64,000 nt of DNA. Source: Rhodocyclaceae bacterium. Its GTDB lineage: Bacteria > Pseudomonadota > Gammaproteobacteria > Burkholderiales > Rhodocyclaceae. Location of the stretch: contig JADJAS010000007.1 of assembly GCA_016704145.1 (NCBI GenBank), positions 558,001 through 622,000 of the forward strand. The letters are read 5' to 3'. Under the pieces are notes generated by a model. It had not been told where the DNA came from. It ran no database searches and worked only from the letters and a program-made list of their open reading frames with translations. A program made the position numbers and the translations under genes. Of the stretch, positions 9,896-19,581 are shown piece by piece; position 1 is the stretch's first letter, and each line of letters begins with the position of its first letter.

Positions 9896-10662
9896 GCCGG
9901 CTTCACTGGTCTGAGCGAGACATCGCCGGAGAGGATGCGCTGCACGCAGACCGCCGTTTCCAGGAGCAGCGCGCCGTCGACATCGACGCCGATGCAGATG
10001 CCTTCGACCGGCACCGCGAATTCGGCGATGACGCGCACCGGCGCGCCGGCATAAGCGTTGAGCGCCTGCCAGCGATCGCGCAGGGCCGCGAAGCCGCCCG
10101 GGCCGAATTGTTCGAGCACGCCGTGCAGCGAGGCCAGCAGCGCGGCGAGCAGCACGTTGCGGTCGATGACGCGATCGATCGCCGTCGCGCCGCGGCTGAC
10201 TTCGGGCGGCAGCCCGGCCGGCAGGCGCAGGTTCAGGCCGATGCCGACCACCGCCGCCGAACCCGCCAGTTCGATGAGAATGCCGCCGAGTTTCTTGCCG
10301 TGGCGCAGGATGTCGTTCGGCCACTTGAGCGCGACGCCATCGACACCCTGACCGCGCAGCGCCTCGGCGACGGCGACGCCGACCGCGAGCGAAAGGCCGC
10401 TCGGCGACGCACCCGCCGGCAGGCGCCAGAGCAGCGAGAAGGTCAGGCTGGCGCCGGCGTCGGAAATCCAGGTACGCCCCATGCGGCCGCGACCGGCGGT
10501 CTGGCGCTCGGCGACCAGCACCGTGCCCGAGGCGGCGTCGGCCCGCGCCTGCAATCGTGCGTTGGTGGAATCGCACTCGGCGAGAACCTCGACGTCGAAA
10601 TGCGCCGCCAGCGGACCGAGCGCGGCGGCGATGGACGACGGAACAAGCGGGGAATCGGGCAT
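9892..10662 (-). CDS. birA: Biotin--[acetyl-CoA-carboxylase] ligase
   Basis: BirA activates biotin as biotinyl-AMP and transfers it to the biotin carboxyl carrier protein. The 256-residue protein has the catalytic loop ERQTAGRGRMGRTW (residues about 74-87), LKWPNDI near 130 and KKLGGILIE just after. No N-terminal helix-turn-helix precedes the ligase domain, so this is the monofunctional, non-repressor form. The frame extends upstream to 10698, but ATG 10662 (MPDSPLV) fits the spacing after ntrC (7-base gap). The stop overlaps the coaX start. Confidence 0.94.
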   Translation of the reverse strand: MPDSPLVPSSIAAALGPLAAHFDVEVLAECDSTNARLQARADAASGTVLVAERQTAGRGRMGRTWISDAGASLTFSLLWRLPAGASPSGLSLAVGVAVAEALRGQGVDGVALKWPNDILRHGKKLGGILIELAGSAAVVGIGLNLRLPAGLPPEVSRGATAIDRVIDRNVLLAALLASLHGVLEQFGPGGFAALRDRWQALNAYAGAPVRVIAEFAVPVEGICIGVDVDGALLLETAVCVQRILSGDVSLRPVKPA

Positions 10663-10669
10663 GGCCCGA

Positions 10670-12078
<1,409 letters not shown>

Positions 12079-12082
<4 letters not shown>

Positions 12083-13191
12083 GTCCTTGTCTCTTGCTCC
12101 TTGCCCGCCGCCAGCGGCAGCCGAATGGCGAAGCAGGTGCGTCCCGGCCGCGATTCGACTTCGATGCTGCCAGAGTGCTGATGCACGAAACTCTGCGCCA
12201 GCGTCAGCCCCAGCCCGCTGCCGCCCGCGCGGCCCGACACCAGCGGATAAAAAATCTTTTCGCGAATGGCATCGGGAATACCGGGGCCGTTGTCGATCAC
12301 TTGCAATTCGAGTGCCAGGCGATACCGCTTCTTCGCCAAGGTGACCTGGCGCAGCGCGCGCGTGCGCAGGACGATCTCGCCCTGGCCGGCCATCGCCTGG
12401 GCGGCGTTGCGGACAACGTTGAGGATCGCCTGGATCAGCTGCTCGCGGTCGCCGGTGACGTCCGGCAAGGAGGTGTCGTAGTCGCGGCGCACGCGCACGC
12501 CGGCGTATTCGGCGTGGATCAGCCGACGCACCCGTTCGAGCAGTTCGTGCACGTTCACCTGCGCGGGCTGCATGGCCCGATGCGACGACAGCAGCCGCTG
12601 CATGAGATCCTGCAGACGGTCGGCTTCCTTGATGATGACCTGCGTGTACTCCTTGAGCGCCGGCGCGTTCTTCAGGCTCGCCAGTTCGCGCTCCAGCAGC
12701 TGCGCCGAGCCGCGGATGCCGCCGAGCGGGTTCTTGATCTCGTGGGCCAGGTTGCGGATCAGCTCGCGATTGGCCTGTTGCTGCACGGCCTCGCGCTCCT
12801 CGCGGATCGCTTTCAACTGCTGATCGATGGGACGAAACTCGAGCAGCAGGCGCGTGCCGGCAACATCGATCGGCGTGACCGTGCAGTCGAGATGGAGCGG
12901 TTCCGTCGGCTCCGCGCCCCGACCTTGGGGCGTGACGGCGATGTTGTGTCCCGTGTAGCTCCAGTTGTTGCGCAGGGCGTTGTCCAGCGCCGTGTCGAGC
13001 GCGGCGGGCGTGCCGGCCAACTGGGCCAGCGGACGGCCGAGCCAGGCGCGCTGACTGACCGCGAACAGGTTTTCGGCGGCCGGATTGAGATAGCGGATCA
13101 GCAGCCGCCCGTCGAGCAGCAGGACCGACGACGACAGCAGATCGAGGCCGGCAAAGCCGGTGGGCATGGTCGCGGAATCAACGGCGCTCAT
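12079..13191 (-). CDS. ntrB: Nitrogen regulation sensor kinase NtrB
   Basis: 370 residues: an N-terminal PAS domain (VLLLDGRLLIRYLNPAAENLF), a dimerisation/phospho-acceptor helix (LAHEIKNPLGGIRGSAQLLE, His near 150) and an HATPase_c domain (DNGPGIP, GRAGGSGLGLTLAQ). It is a cytoplasmic kinase/phosphatase for NtrC under PII control. ATG 13191 (MSAVDS) is chosen; the frame continues upstream to 13242, but those codons come from the IS element that ends at 13228. That element probably separates ntrBC from any glnA read-through. Confidence 0.95.
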
Positions 13192-13219
13192 CCCGTCGAA
13201 TTGAGCAAGAAGCGAGCCA

Positions 13220-13227
13220 TGGCGCGA
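13220..13227. repeat. Target site duplication, IS1595 copy 1 (left)
   Basis: TGGCGCGA, repeated at 14273-14280 on the other side of the element. The 8-bp length is what the IS1595 family makes. Confidence 0.9.
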
Positions 13228-14272
13228 CCTGATTAGCCACAATGTTCAGCCGCGCGCAAGAATCGCTCGGGACGAGCCGTGGTAGCCACGGCAGCAACCA
13301 AGAGGCGCTTCAGGATAGACGACAGATCGAACCGGCGATTGAACCGATACTGGACTTCAGCAAGATACCGATGCGCATACTTAGCGAAATCGAAGGCATG
13401 GTAGGTACCCGAGTAGGCGGTCTTGAGATTGCCGAGGAAGGTATTCACTGCGCGGAATTGCTCCAGCTTGACGCAGGCGGGGCCGCCACCAGTAACAATG
13501 CGCTCCTGGGTGGCGCCGGCCGCGGTGACGGCGCGGAAGCACCACAGACCATCCGACACCACGTGGACCGATGCGGACAGTGCCGTCTTCGCCCAGTCGG
13601 TGATCGCCTCCTTGGTGAATTCCAGCTTCTTCAGGCAGACCTTCAGTGGGTTGCCGGTCTCGGTGGTCTGCACGGCGGTAATGAACGATACCTTGTTCTC
13701 CGAACCGCGCCCGCTCTTTCCGCCAGGCAGTTCGCCGCCCAGGTAGGCATCGTCGATCTCGACCCGGCCATCCAGTTGGCGATCCGCCTCCCGCTCGCTC
13801 ATCACCTGCATCAACTTGTGCTTGAGCAGCCAGGCGGTCTTGTACCGCACACCGAGGTGGCGCTTGAGTTCCAGCGCCGAGACATTGTTCTTGGCCTGGG
13901 TCAGCAGATGCATCGCCAGGAACCAGGTCGTCAGCGGCAACTTCGTGGACTCGAACACCGTCCCGCACATTACCGTCGTCTGCTCCCGGCACGACGCACA
14001 TTGCCAGTACCGCAGTCCCTTGCGCTCGAACGTGTAATGGCGCCTGTCTTTGCATTCGGGGCAAACGAACCCATTCGGCCAGCGCAGCGCAACAACCGCA
14101 GCGTGGCATTTCTCCTCCGTCCCGTAGCGCTCCATGAATTGCGCCATCGACAATCCCTTCTGAAACTGCACCCGGTTGATCCCCATCGCGCATCCCCTTC
14201 GGACAAGACGCGCCCATTTTTCACCCCGGCAGGCTCGCCAAATGAGCCTTCTGAATATTGTGGCTAATCAGG
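13228..14272 (-). mobile_element. IS1595-family insertion sequence, copy 1 (complete, 1045 bp)
   Basis: Bounded by terminal inverted repeats starting CCTGATTAGCCACAAT (22 bp, one mismatch between ends) and by an 8-bp direct repeat TGGCGCGA. It contains a single transposase gene. Two more copies of the same element lie at 25894-28596 and 29004-30048 with almost identical sequence, implying recent transposition. It landed between ntrB and the DUF4124/glnA genes. Confidence 0.95.
13233..14186 (-). CDS. IS1595-family (ISXO2-like) transposase
   Basis: 317 residues. An N-terminal zinc ribbon (CPEC ... CASC, residues about 42-65) is followed by a DDE domain: the first Asp in VEIDDAYLGGE near 145, the second in VVSDGLWCF near 212, and the family's histidine-rich end (AYSGTYHAFD ... 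HRYLAEVQYRFNRRF). It would catalyse cut-and-paste transposition of its own element. The frame is intact, so the copy may be active. It differs from copy 3 at one visible residue (SFITAV versus SFIAAV). Confidence 0.95.
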   Translation of the reverse strand: MGINRVQFQKGLSMAQFMERYGTEEKCHAAVVALRWPNGFVCPECKDRRHYTFERKGLRYWQCASCREQTTVMCGTVFESTKLPLTTWFLAMHLLTQAKNNVSALELKRHLGVRYKTAWLLKHKLMQVMSEREADRQLDGRVEIDDAYLGGELPGGKSGRGSENKVSFITAVQTTETGNPLKVCLKKLEFTKEAITDWAKTALSASVHVVSDGLWCFRAVTAAGATQERIVTGGGPACVKLEQFRAVNTFLGNLKTAYSGTYHAFDFAKYAHRYLAEVQYRFNRRFDLSSILKRLLVAAVATTARPERFLRAAEHCG

Positions 14273-14280
14273 TGGCGCGA
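14273..14280. repeat. Target site duplication, IS1595 copy 1 (right)
   Basis: TGGCGCGA, the partner of 13220-13227. It directly abuts the stop codon of the DUF4124 gene. Confidence 0.9.
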
Positions 14281-14751
14281 TCACTTCAGGTTGCCCAATT
14301 CCTTTTGCAGCGCCTCGATGTTGCGCTCATGCAACTGGACACTGTCCTGCAGGGGCTTGAGGCGATCGAGATACTTCTGGTAGTTGCGTTCGCCGCCTTC
14401 GCGGACGGCTTCCTGCTCGGCCAGCGTGCGCTTTGCCCCGTCGAGGCTCCGGCGTTCCGAGGCTAGCTCTTCCTCGAGGATGCGGCGGCGGTCGGAGTCA
14501 CGCCCCTTCTGGGTTTCCGAACTGACCTTGGGAAAGCTTTCCGGCGTCGGCGTGTTGGCGCGGGGCTTGGTGGGCGGTGGCGCGAAGGTCGAGACGGGCT
14601 TGTCCTGGGACAGGATGACGCAGTTCTTGGCGTCGCCCTTCTGGTTGGTGTAGGTCGTGTGGCCGGCGGGATCGGTGCATTTGTACAGGGTGTCGGCCTG
14701 AGCCGCGCCCGCGAACAGCATCAGCAGCAGGGAAATTCGGCGAGGGATCAT
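14281..14751 (-). CDS. DUF4124 domain protein, exported
   Basis: 156 residues. The signal peptide MIPRRISLLLMLFAGAAQA is followed by a DUF4124 segment (LYKCTDPAGHTTYTNQKGD) and a long charged, coiled-coil-like C-terminal half (RRILEEELASERRSLDGAKR and onward). DUF4124 proteins are periplasmic and of unknown function; they often lie between glnA and ntrB in Betaproteobacteria, as here. The IS1595 target duplication begins exactly at its stop codon, so the protein itself is intact. Confidence 0.85.
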   Translation of the reverse strand: MIPRRISLLLMLFAGAAQADTLYKCTDPAGHTTYTNQKGDAKNCVILSQDKPVSTFAPPPTKPRANTPTPESFPKVSSETQKGRDSDRRRILEEELASERRSLDGAKRTLAEQEAVREGGERNYQKYLDRLKPLQDSVQLHERNIEALQKELGNLK

Positions 14752-14790
14752 GGCGGCGGATGGGCTAGGGGGACCGGTTCAGTGTATGCG

Positions 14791-14825
14791 AAAAAAGAAA
14801 GGACGGGCAACGCCCGTCCTTTCTT
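14791..14825 (-). terminator. Rho-independent terminator downstream of glnA
   Basis: On the minus strand a 13-bp stem (AGAAAGGACGGGC pairing with GCCCGTCCTTTCT) around loop GTT is followed by a T tract. It lies 22 bases past the glnA stop, so the DUF4124 gene and ntrBC would depend on read-through or their own promoters. Confidence 0.9.
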
Positions 14826-14847
14826 AACGCAGGAACGCTCTTTTGGT

Positions 14848-16257
14848 TTAGAGCGAATAGTACATGTCGTACTCGACCGGGTGCGTCGTCATGCGGAAGC
14901 GCTGTACTTCTTCCATCTTCAGTTCGATGAAGGCATCGATAAACTCGTTGGAGAAGACACCGCCGCGGGTCAGGAACTCGCGGTCCTTGTCGAGGTAGTC
15001 GAGCGCCTGATCCAGCGACGAGCAGACGGTCGGGATCTTGGCATCCTCTTCCGGCGGCAGGTCGTAGAGGTTCTTGTCGGCCGGCTCGCCCGGGTGGATC
15101 TTGTTCTGCACGCCGTCGAGGCCGGCCATCATCAGGGCCGCGAAACACAGGTAGGGGTTGGCCGTCGGATCCGGGAAGCGGGTCTCGATGCGGCGCGCCT
15201 TGTCGCTATGCACGAAGGGGATGCGGATCGAGGCCGAGCGGTTGCGGGCCGAGTAGGCCAGCTTGACCGGGGCTTCGAAACCGGGCACCAGGCGCTTGTA
15301 GCTGTTGGTGCCGGGGTTGGTGATGGCGTTCAGCGCCCGGGCGTGCTTGATGATGCCGCCAATGTAGTAGAGCGCGAATTCGGAGAGGCCCGCGTAGCCG
15401 TTGCCGGCGAACAGGTTCTTGCCGTCCTTCCAGATCGACTGGTGCACGTGCATGCCGGAACCGTTGTCGCCGACGATGGGCTTGGGCATGAAGGTCGCGG
15501 TCTTGCCGTAGCTGTGGGCGACGTTATGGACGATGTACTTGAGCACCTGGGTCTGGTCGGCGCGACGCACCAGCGTGTTGAAAACAGTGCCGATTTCGCA
15601 CTGGCCGGCGTTGGCGACTTCGTGGTGATGCACTTCGACGGGCACGCCGCAGGATTCGAGCGCCAGACACATGGCGGCACGGACGTCATTCAGGCTGTCG
15701 ACCGGCGGCACCGGGAAGTAGCCGCCCTTGACGGTGGGACGGTGGCCGGTGTTGCCGCCCTCGAACTTCTCGGCGGTCGCCCAGGCGGCCTCTTCCGAGA
15801 ACACCTTGCAGTACGAACCCGACATATCGACTTTCCACTCGACGCTGTCGAAGATGAAAAACTCGGGCTCGGGGCCGAAGTAGGCGGTATCGCCAATGCC
15901 CGAGGACTTCAGGTAGGCCTCGGCGCGCTTGGCGATCGAGCGCGGATCGCGGTCGTAGCCCTTGCCGTCGGCCGGTTCGACCACGTCGCAGGACAGGATC
16001 AGCGTCGTCTCGTCCATGAACGGGTCGATGTAGGCGGTCGAGGGATCGGGCATCAGTTGCATGTCGGAGGCCTGAATACCCTTCCAGCCGGAGATCGAGG
16101 AACCGTCGAAGGCGTGGCCGTCCTCGAACTTCTCGAGGCCGAACGCCGAAACCGGCACGCTGACGTGCTGCTCCTTGCCGCGAATGTCGGTAAAGCGGAA
16201 GTCGACGAACTTGACTTCCTTTTCCTGAACCATCTTGATTACGTCTTGGGGCGTCAT
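14848..16257 (-). CDS. glnA: Glutamine synthetase type I
   Basis: GlnA makes glutamine from glutamate, ammonia and ATP in the cytoplasm as a dodecamer. The 469-residue protein carries the GS beta-Grasp start (VKFVDFRFTDIRGKEQHV), DGSSISGW, the metal-site motifs PEPEFFIFD and HHHEVANAGQCEI, the ATP site KPIVGDNGSGMHVHQS, and the adenylylation loop NLYDLPPEE with its tyrosine. ATG 16257 is chosen because AGGAGA lies 8 bases upstream. A sigma-54 promoter and two NtrC-like sites lie upstream, and a strong terminator follows. Confidence 0.97.
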   Translation of the reverse strand: MTPQDVIKMVQEKEVKFVDFRFTDIRGKEQHVSVPVSAFGLEKFEDGHAFDGSSISGWKGIQASDMQLMPDPSTAYIDPFMDETTLILSCDVVEPADGKGYDRDPRSIAKRAEAYLKSSGIGDTAYFGPEPEFFIFDSVEWKVDMSGSYCKVFSEEAAWATAEKFEGGNTGHRPTVKGGYFPVPPVDSLNDVRAAMCLALESCGVPVEVHHHEVANAGQCEIGTVFNTLVRRADQTQVLKYIVHNVAHSYGKTATFMPKPIVGDNGSGMHVHQSIWKDGKNLFAGNGYAGLSEFALYYIGGIIKHARALNAITNPGTNSYKRLVPGFEAPVKLAYSARNRSASIRIPFVHSDKARRIETRFPDPTANPYLCFAALMMAGLDGVQNKIHPGEPADKNLYDLPPEEDAKIPTVCSSLDQALDYLDKDREFLTRGGVFSNEFIDAFIELKMEEVQRFRMTTHPVEYDMYYSL

Positions 16258-16313
16258 GCCGGGATCTCCTGAATCGGATTGAATGAACAAAGTGTCGGAC
16301 TCTGATGAAGAAT

Positions 16314-16329
16314 AGCAGCTAACATGCCA
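16314..16329 (-). promoter_or_regulatory. Sigma-54 promoter of glnA
   Basis: TGGCATGTTAGCTGCT on the minus strand matches TGGCAC-N5-TTGCW with the invariant GG and GC 12 positions apart. It lies about 57 bases before the glnA start. Confidence 0.8.
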
Positions 16330-16391
16330 GCGCGACTCCTGACGTAGACCCCTGTAGCGAAACGCTTTTTCGGGGCGGGAACGAATGAATC

Positions 16392-16410
16392 ACGCGCCAT
16401 TTTGGTGCGA
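16392..16410 (-). promoter_or_regulatory. NtrC-like binding site, proximal
   Basis: TCGCACCAAAATGGCGCGT is a near-dyad matching the NtrC pattern TGCACCA-N3/5-TGGTGCA. It lies about 75 bases upstream of the sigma-54 promoter. Confidence 0.75.
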
Positions 16411-16423
16411 CTCGGCACGCATG

Positions 16424-16442
16424 TCGCACTAAGCTGGTGCAA
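16424..16442 (-). promoter_or_regulatory. NtrC-like binding site, distal
   Basis: TTGCACCAGCTTAGTGCGA is a second dyad, centred 32 bp from the proximal site (three helical turns), as in glnA enhancers. It overlaps the last codons of the CDF transporter gene. Confidence 0.75.
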
Positions 16443-17634
16443 TAACCAAACTCAGGACGATATCGCGGAAATAAGGATCGCCGGGTAATCGCTCCGTCAA
16501 GCGCTGTCTGATCCTGGCAACTTTCACGGAATCCAGGATGGCGTCCGGGGAAAGAAACACTTCGGCTTCGACACGCTGACCGAGGTAGTGCAGGTGTACT
16601 TTGTCGAATTCGAAGCTGATTTCATCACCCAAAATGGTGCGCAGGTGCCGGACCAGTTGCTCACGCTCTGGCAGCACCGTCGCTGGCTCACCGGCGACGG
16701 GCAAATGGAAGTCGTCTTCCGGATCGACATGCACCAGGAGATCGATGACGTCCTCGTGGGCGGCCAGCACCCGCCGGCGGACATCCTCGCCGATCCAGTG
16801 GCCTTCCGAGACGCTGACATGGGCATCGACCTGAATGTGGGCATCGATCAGTATCTTTTGCGCCATCCGGCGGGTCCGCAGCTCGTGCAGGCCGACCACG
16901 CCCGGCGTGGCGCGTATGGTGTCGCGGATGCGTTCGACCTCGTCGGCATCCACGCCGGTGTCGATCAGTTCCCGCATGGCTGCCCAGGCGAACTCGCCGC
17001 CGGTCTTGACGATCATGCCGCCGACGACGATCGCCGCCACGGCGTCGGCGAACGCGAAGCCCAACAAGGCGCCGCCGACCCCCGCCGCCACCACCAGCGA
17101 GGACAGCGCGTCGGCGCGGGCATGCCAGGCGTTGGCGATCAACATCGGCGAGCGCAAGCGTTCGCCGACCGCCAGCATGTACCGGAACAGGCCTTCCTTG
17201 GCCAGCAGCGTGAACACGGCCGCCCAGACCGCGGCGACACCGATCTTGGGCGCGCTGTCCATGTGCTGGAGCCGCTCGACCGCCGAAATCAGGATGCCGG
17301 CACCCGTCGCCATCAGCAGCACGCCGAGCACGAGCGAGGCCGCGGTCTCGTAGCGCGCGTGGCCATAAGGATGCTCGGCGTCGGCGGCCTCGGCCCCTTT
17401 GCGATTGGCATAGAGCACGAAGAAGTCCGCGAACACGTCGGACAACGTGTGCATGGCGTCGGCGACCAGGGCCTGCGAATGCGACCATATGCCGACGACG
17501 ACCTGCATGGCCGTCAGGACGACATTCACGGCGATGCTGACCCAGGTCACCTTGCGGCCTTCCCGGTAGCGCCCATGATCGCCTGCACCCGATGCGGCGA
17601 ACGGCAAGTCTTCGGGAAGTTCTTCGCGGCTCAT
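16429..17634 (-). CDS. Cation diffusion facilitator family transporter
   Basis: 401 residues, inner membrane. About six membrane helices carry the CDF metal-site motifs: HSQALVADAMHTLSDVFADF in helix 2 and NAWHARADALSSLV in helix 5. A cytoplasmic ZT-dimer-like domain follows (HELRTRRMAQKILIDAHIQVD). An extra region of about 100 residues follows it (HVDPEDDFHLP to the end) and looks like a second cytoplasmic domain, longer than the usual ~300-residue CDF. It probably exports Zn2+, Fe2+ or a similar divalent metal; the ion is not determined. Its 3' end overlaps the glnA enhancer. Confidence 0.88.
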   Translation of the reverse strand: MSREELPEDLPFAASGAGDHGRYREGRKVTWVSIAVNVVLTAMQVVVGIWSHSQALVADAMHTLSDVFADFFVLYANRKGAEAADAEHPYGHARYETAASLVLGVLLMATGAGILISAVERLQHMDSAPKIGVAAVWAAVFTLLAKEGLFRYMLAVGERLRSPMLIANAWHARADALSSLVVAAGVGGALLGFAFADAVAAIVVGGMIVKTGGEFAWAAMRELIDTGVDADEVERIRDTIRATPGVVGLHELRTRRMAQKILIDAHIQVDAHVSVSEGHWIGEDVRRRVLAAHEDVIDLLVHVDPEDDFHLPVAGEPATVLPEREQLVRHLRTILGDEISFEFDKVHLHYLGQRVEAEVFLSPDAILDSVKVARIRQRLTERLPGDPYFRDIVLSLVIAPA

Positions 17635-17707
17635 GGTCGGGAATTGTACCGGCGGCGGCCTGATAAAATTCCCGCGTCAAAGTCAGGCTTCGTGGATCGC
17701 CATCGCC

Positions 17708-18805
17708 ATGCAGATCGCCGCCATCAGTTTCGACAAGTTCAACGCGCTCGCCGACCAGGAGGCGCAGGAACGCATTCGCGCCGCCCGCGCCAGGCTGGGC
17801 AAGCGCGCGGTGATCCTCTGCCACCATTACCAGCGCGCCGACGTGTTCCGCCATGCCGACCTGACCGGCGACTCGCTGAAGCTTTCGCGTCTGGCGTCGC
17901 AATCGGATGCCGAGTTCATCGTTTTCTGCGGCGTCCACTTCATGGCCGAGGTCGCCGACATCCTGTCGCGGCCCGAACAGGTCTCGGTCCTGCCCGATCT
18001 GGCGGCCGGCTGTTCGATGGCCGACATGGCCAGCCTGGCCAAGGTCGAGCGCGCCTGGCGCGAACTCTCGACGGTGCTGGCTCCCGACGAGCAGATCACG
18101 CCGGTCACCTACATCAACTCCGCCGCGGACCTGAAGGCGTTCTGCGGCGAGCACGGCGGTATCGTCTGCACATCGAGCAACGCGCCGAAGATCCTCGAAT
18201 GGGCGTTCGCGCGCCGCGCCAAGGTACTGTTCTTCCCCGACCAGCACCTGGGCCGCTGGAGCGGCTACCGGATGGGCATCCCGATGGACGAGATGGCGAT
18301 CTGGAATCCCGATCTCGAGCTCGGCGGCCTGACGCCGGAGCAGATCGCCAAGGCAAGAATCATCCTCTGGCACGGCTACTGCTCCGTGCACCAGATGTTC
18401 CAGTTGGCGCAGATCGAGCGCTTCCGCGCCCAGTACCCCGACGGCCGGGTCATCTCCCATCCGGAATGCGCCTTCGAGGTCTGCCAAGCCTCGGATGCCG
18501 TCGGCTCGACCGAGAAGATCATCACCACCGTGAAAGAATCGGCGGCGGGAACACGCTGGCTGGTCGGCACCGAACTGAACCTCGTGGATCGACTGGCCGA
18601 CGAGGTGAAGCACGAAGGCAAGATCGTCCAGTTCATGGGCGGCGTCATCTGCATGTGCTCGACCATGCAGCGCATCGATCCCCAGCATCTCGCCTGGACG
18701 CTGGAGAACCTCGCCGAGGGCAACATCGTCAATCGTATCGTGGTTCCGCCGCACGAAGCGGCACCGGCCAGGGTGGCACTGGAAAGGATGCTGGCCGCAT
18801 CCTGA
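17708..18805 (+). CDS. nadA: Quinolinate synthase A
   Basis: NadA condenses iminoaspartate with dihydroxyacetone phosphate to quinolinate in de novo NAD synthesis, using a [4Fe-4S] cluster. The 365-residue protein shows HHYQ near 40, CGVHFMAE near 74 and cluster cysteines in AGCSMAD (about 102), HGYCSVH and the GGVICMCSTM region. Start ATG 17708 (MQIAAISFDKF) is chosen; upstream in-frame codons reach 17633 but give an atypical N-terminus. The gene is divergent from the CDF gene. No nadB or nadC lies in the window. Confidence 0.95.
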   Translation: MQIAAISFDKFNALADQEAQERIRAARARLGKRAVILCHHYQRADVFRHADLTGDSLKLSRLASQSDAEFIVFCGVHFMAEVADILSRPEQVSVLPDLAAGCSMADMASLAKVERAWRELSTVLAPDEQITPVTYINSAADLKAFCGEHGGIVCTSSNAPKILEWAFARRAKVLFFPDQHLGRWSGYRMGIPMDEMAIWNPDLELGGLTPEQIAKARIILWHGYCSVHQMFQLAQIERFRAQYPDGRVISHPECAFEVCQASDAVGSTEKIITTVKESAAGTRWLVGTELNLVDRLADEVKHEGKIVQFMGGVICMCSTMQRIDPQHLAWTLENLAEGNIVNRIVVPPHEAAPARVALERMLAAS

Positions 18806-18813
18806 CGCCGGTG

Positions 18814-19581
18814 ATGGAACCGACCCTGCACATCGCCACCCACAACATCCACAAGGGCTTTTCGCAGTTCAACCGCCGCATGGTGGTGCACGACCTGCGC
18901 GAGCGGCTCCGGGAACTCGATCCCGACATCGTCTTCCTTCAGGAAGTGCAGGGGCTGCACGCCGGCCACGCCGAGCGCCACGAGGAATGGCCGGAGGCGC
19001 CGCAGCACGAGTTCCTGGCGGCCGACGTCTGGCAAAGCGCAGCGTACGGGCGCAACGTCATCTACGACCACGGCCACCACGGCAACGCCATCCTCTCCCG
19101 TTTCCCGATCATCGCCGAGCACAACCAGGACGTGACCCACCTGCGCTTCGAGCGCCGCGGCCTGCTCCATTGCATCGTCGAAGCACCAAATCTTGGCCGT
19201 CCGCTGCATTGCGTCTGCGTGCATTTGTCGCTGTTCGGCCGGTCGCGCCGGCGACAAATGGACGCGCTGGCCAAACGCCTGGAAGCACTGGTGCCGGACG
19301 ACGCGCCGCTGATCATCGCCGGCGATTTCAACGACTGGCGCAATCGCGCGCACGACCTGCTGGCCGACCGGCTCGGCCTCGTCGAAGTCTTCGCCGGGGT
19401 AATCGGCCGGCCCAGCCGCAGTTTCCCGAGCACGCTGCCCATGCTGCGCCTCGATCGCATCTATACGCGTGGCTTCAACATCGAGCGCGCCGAGGTGCAC
19501 ATGGGCGAACCCTGGGCGCGAATCTCCGACCATGCGGCGCTGTCGGCCCACCTGCTGCCGCAGATGCCGGCGGGTCGATGA
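18814..19581 (+). CDS. Endonuclease/exonuclease/phosphatase (EEP) family protein
   Basis: 255 residues of the EEP fold: THNIHKGFSQFNRR near the start, FLQEVQGLH (catalytic Glu), LIIAGDFNDWRN (Asp/Asn pair) and ARISDHAALSAHL (C-terminal Asp-His). The metal-dependent phosphodiesterase substrate could be DNA, nucleotides or lipid-linked phosphate. The gene lies 8 bases after nadA and overlaps the cardiolipin synthase gene by 4 bases; this EEP-ClsB pairing is widespread and suggests a role linked to phospholipid metabolism. Confidence 0.88.
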   Translation: MEPTLHIATHNIHKGFSQFNRRMVVHDLRERLRELDPDIVFLQEVQGLHAGHAERHEEWPEAPQHEFLAADVWQSAAYGRNVIYDHGHHGNAILSRFPIIAEHNQDVTHLRFERRGLLHCIVEAPNLGRPLHCVCVHLSLFGRSRRRQMDALAKRLEALVPDDAPLIIAGDFNDWRNRAHDLLADRLGLVEVFAGVIGRPSRSFPSTLPMLRLDRIYTRGFNIERAEVHMGEPWARISDHAALSAHLLPQMPAGR

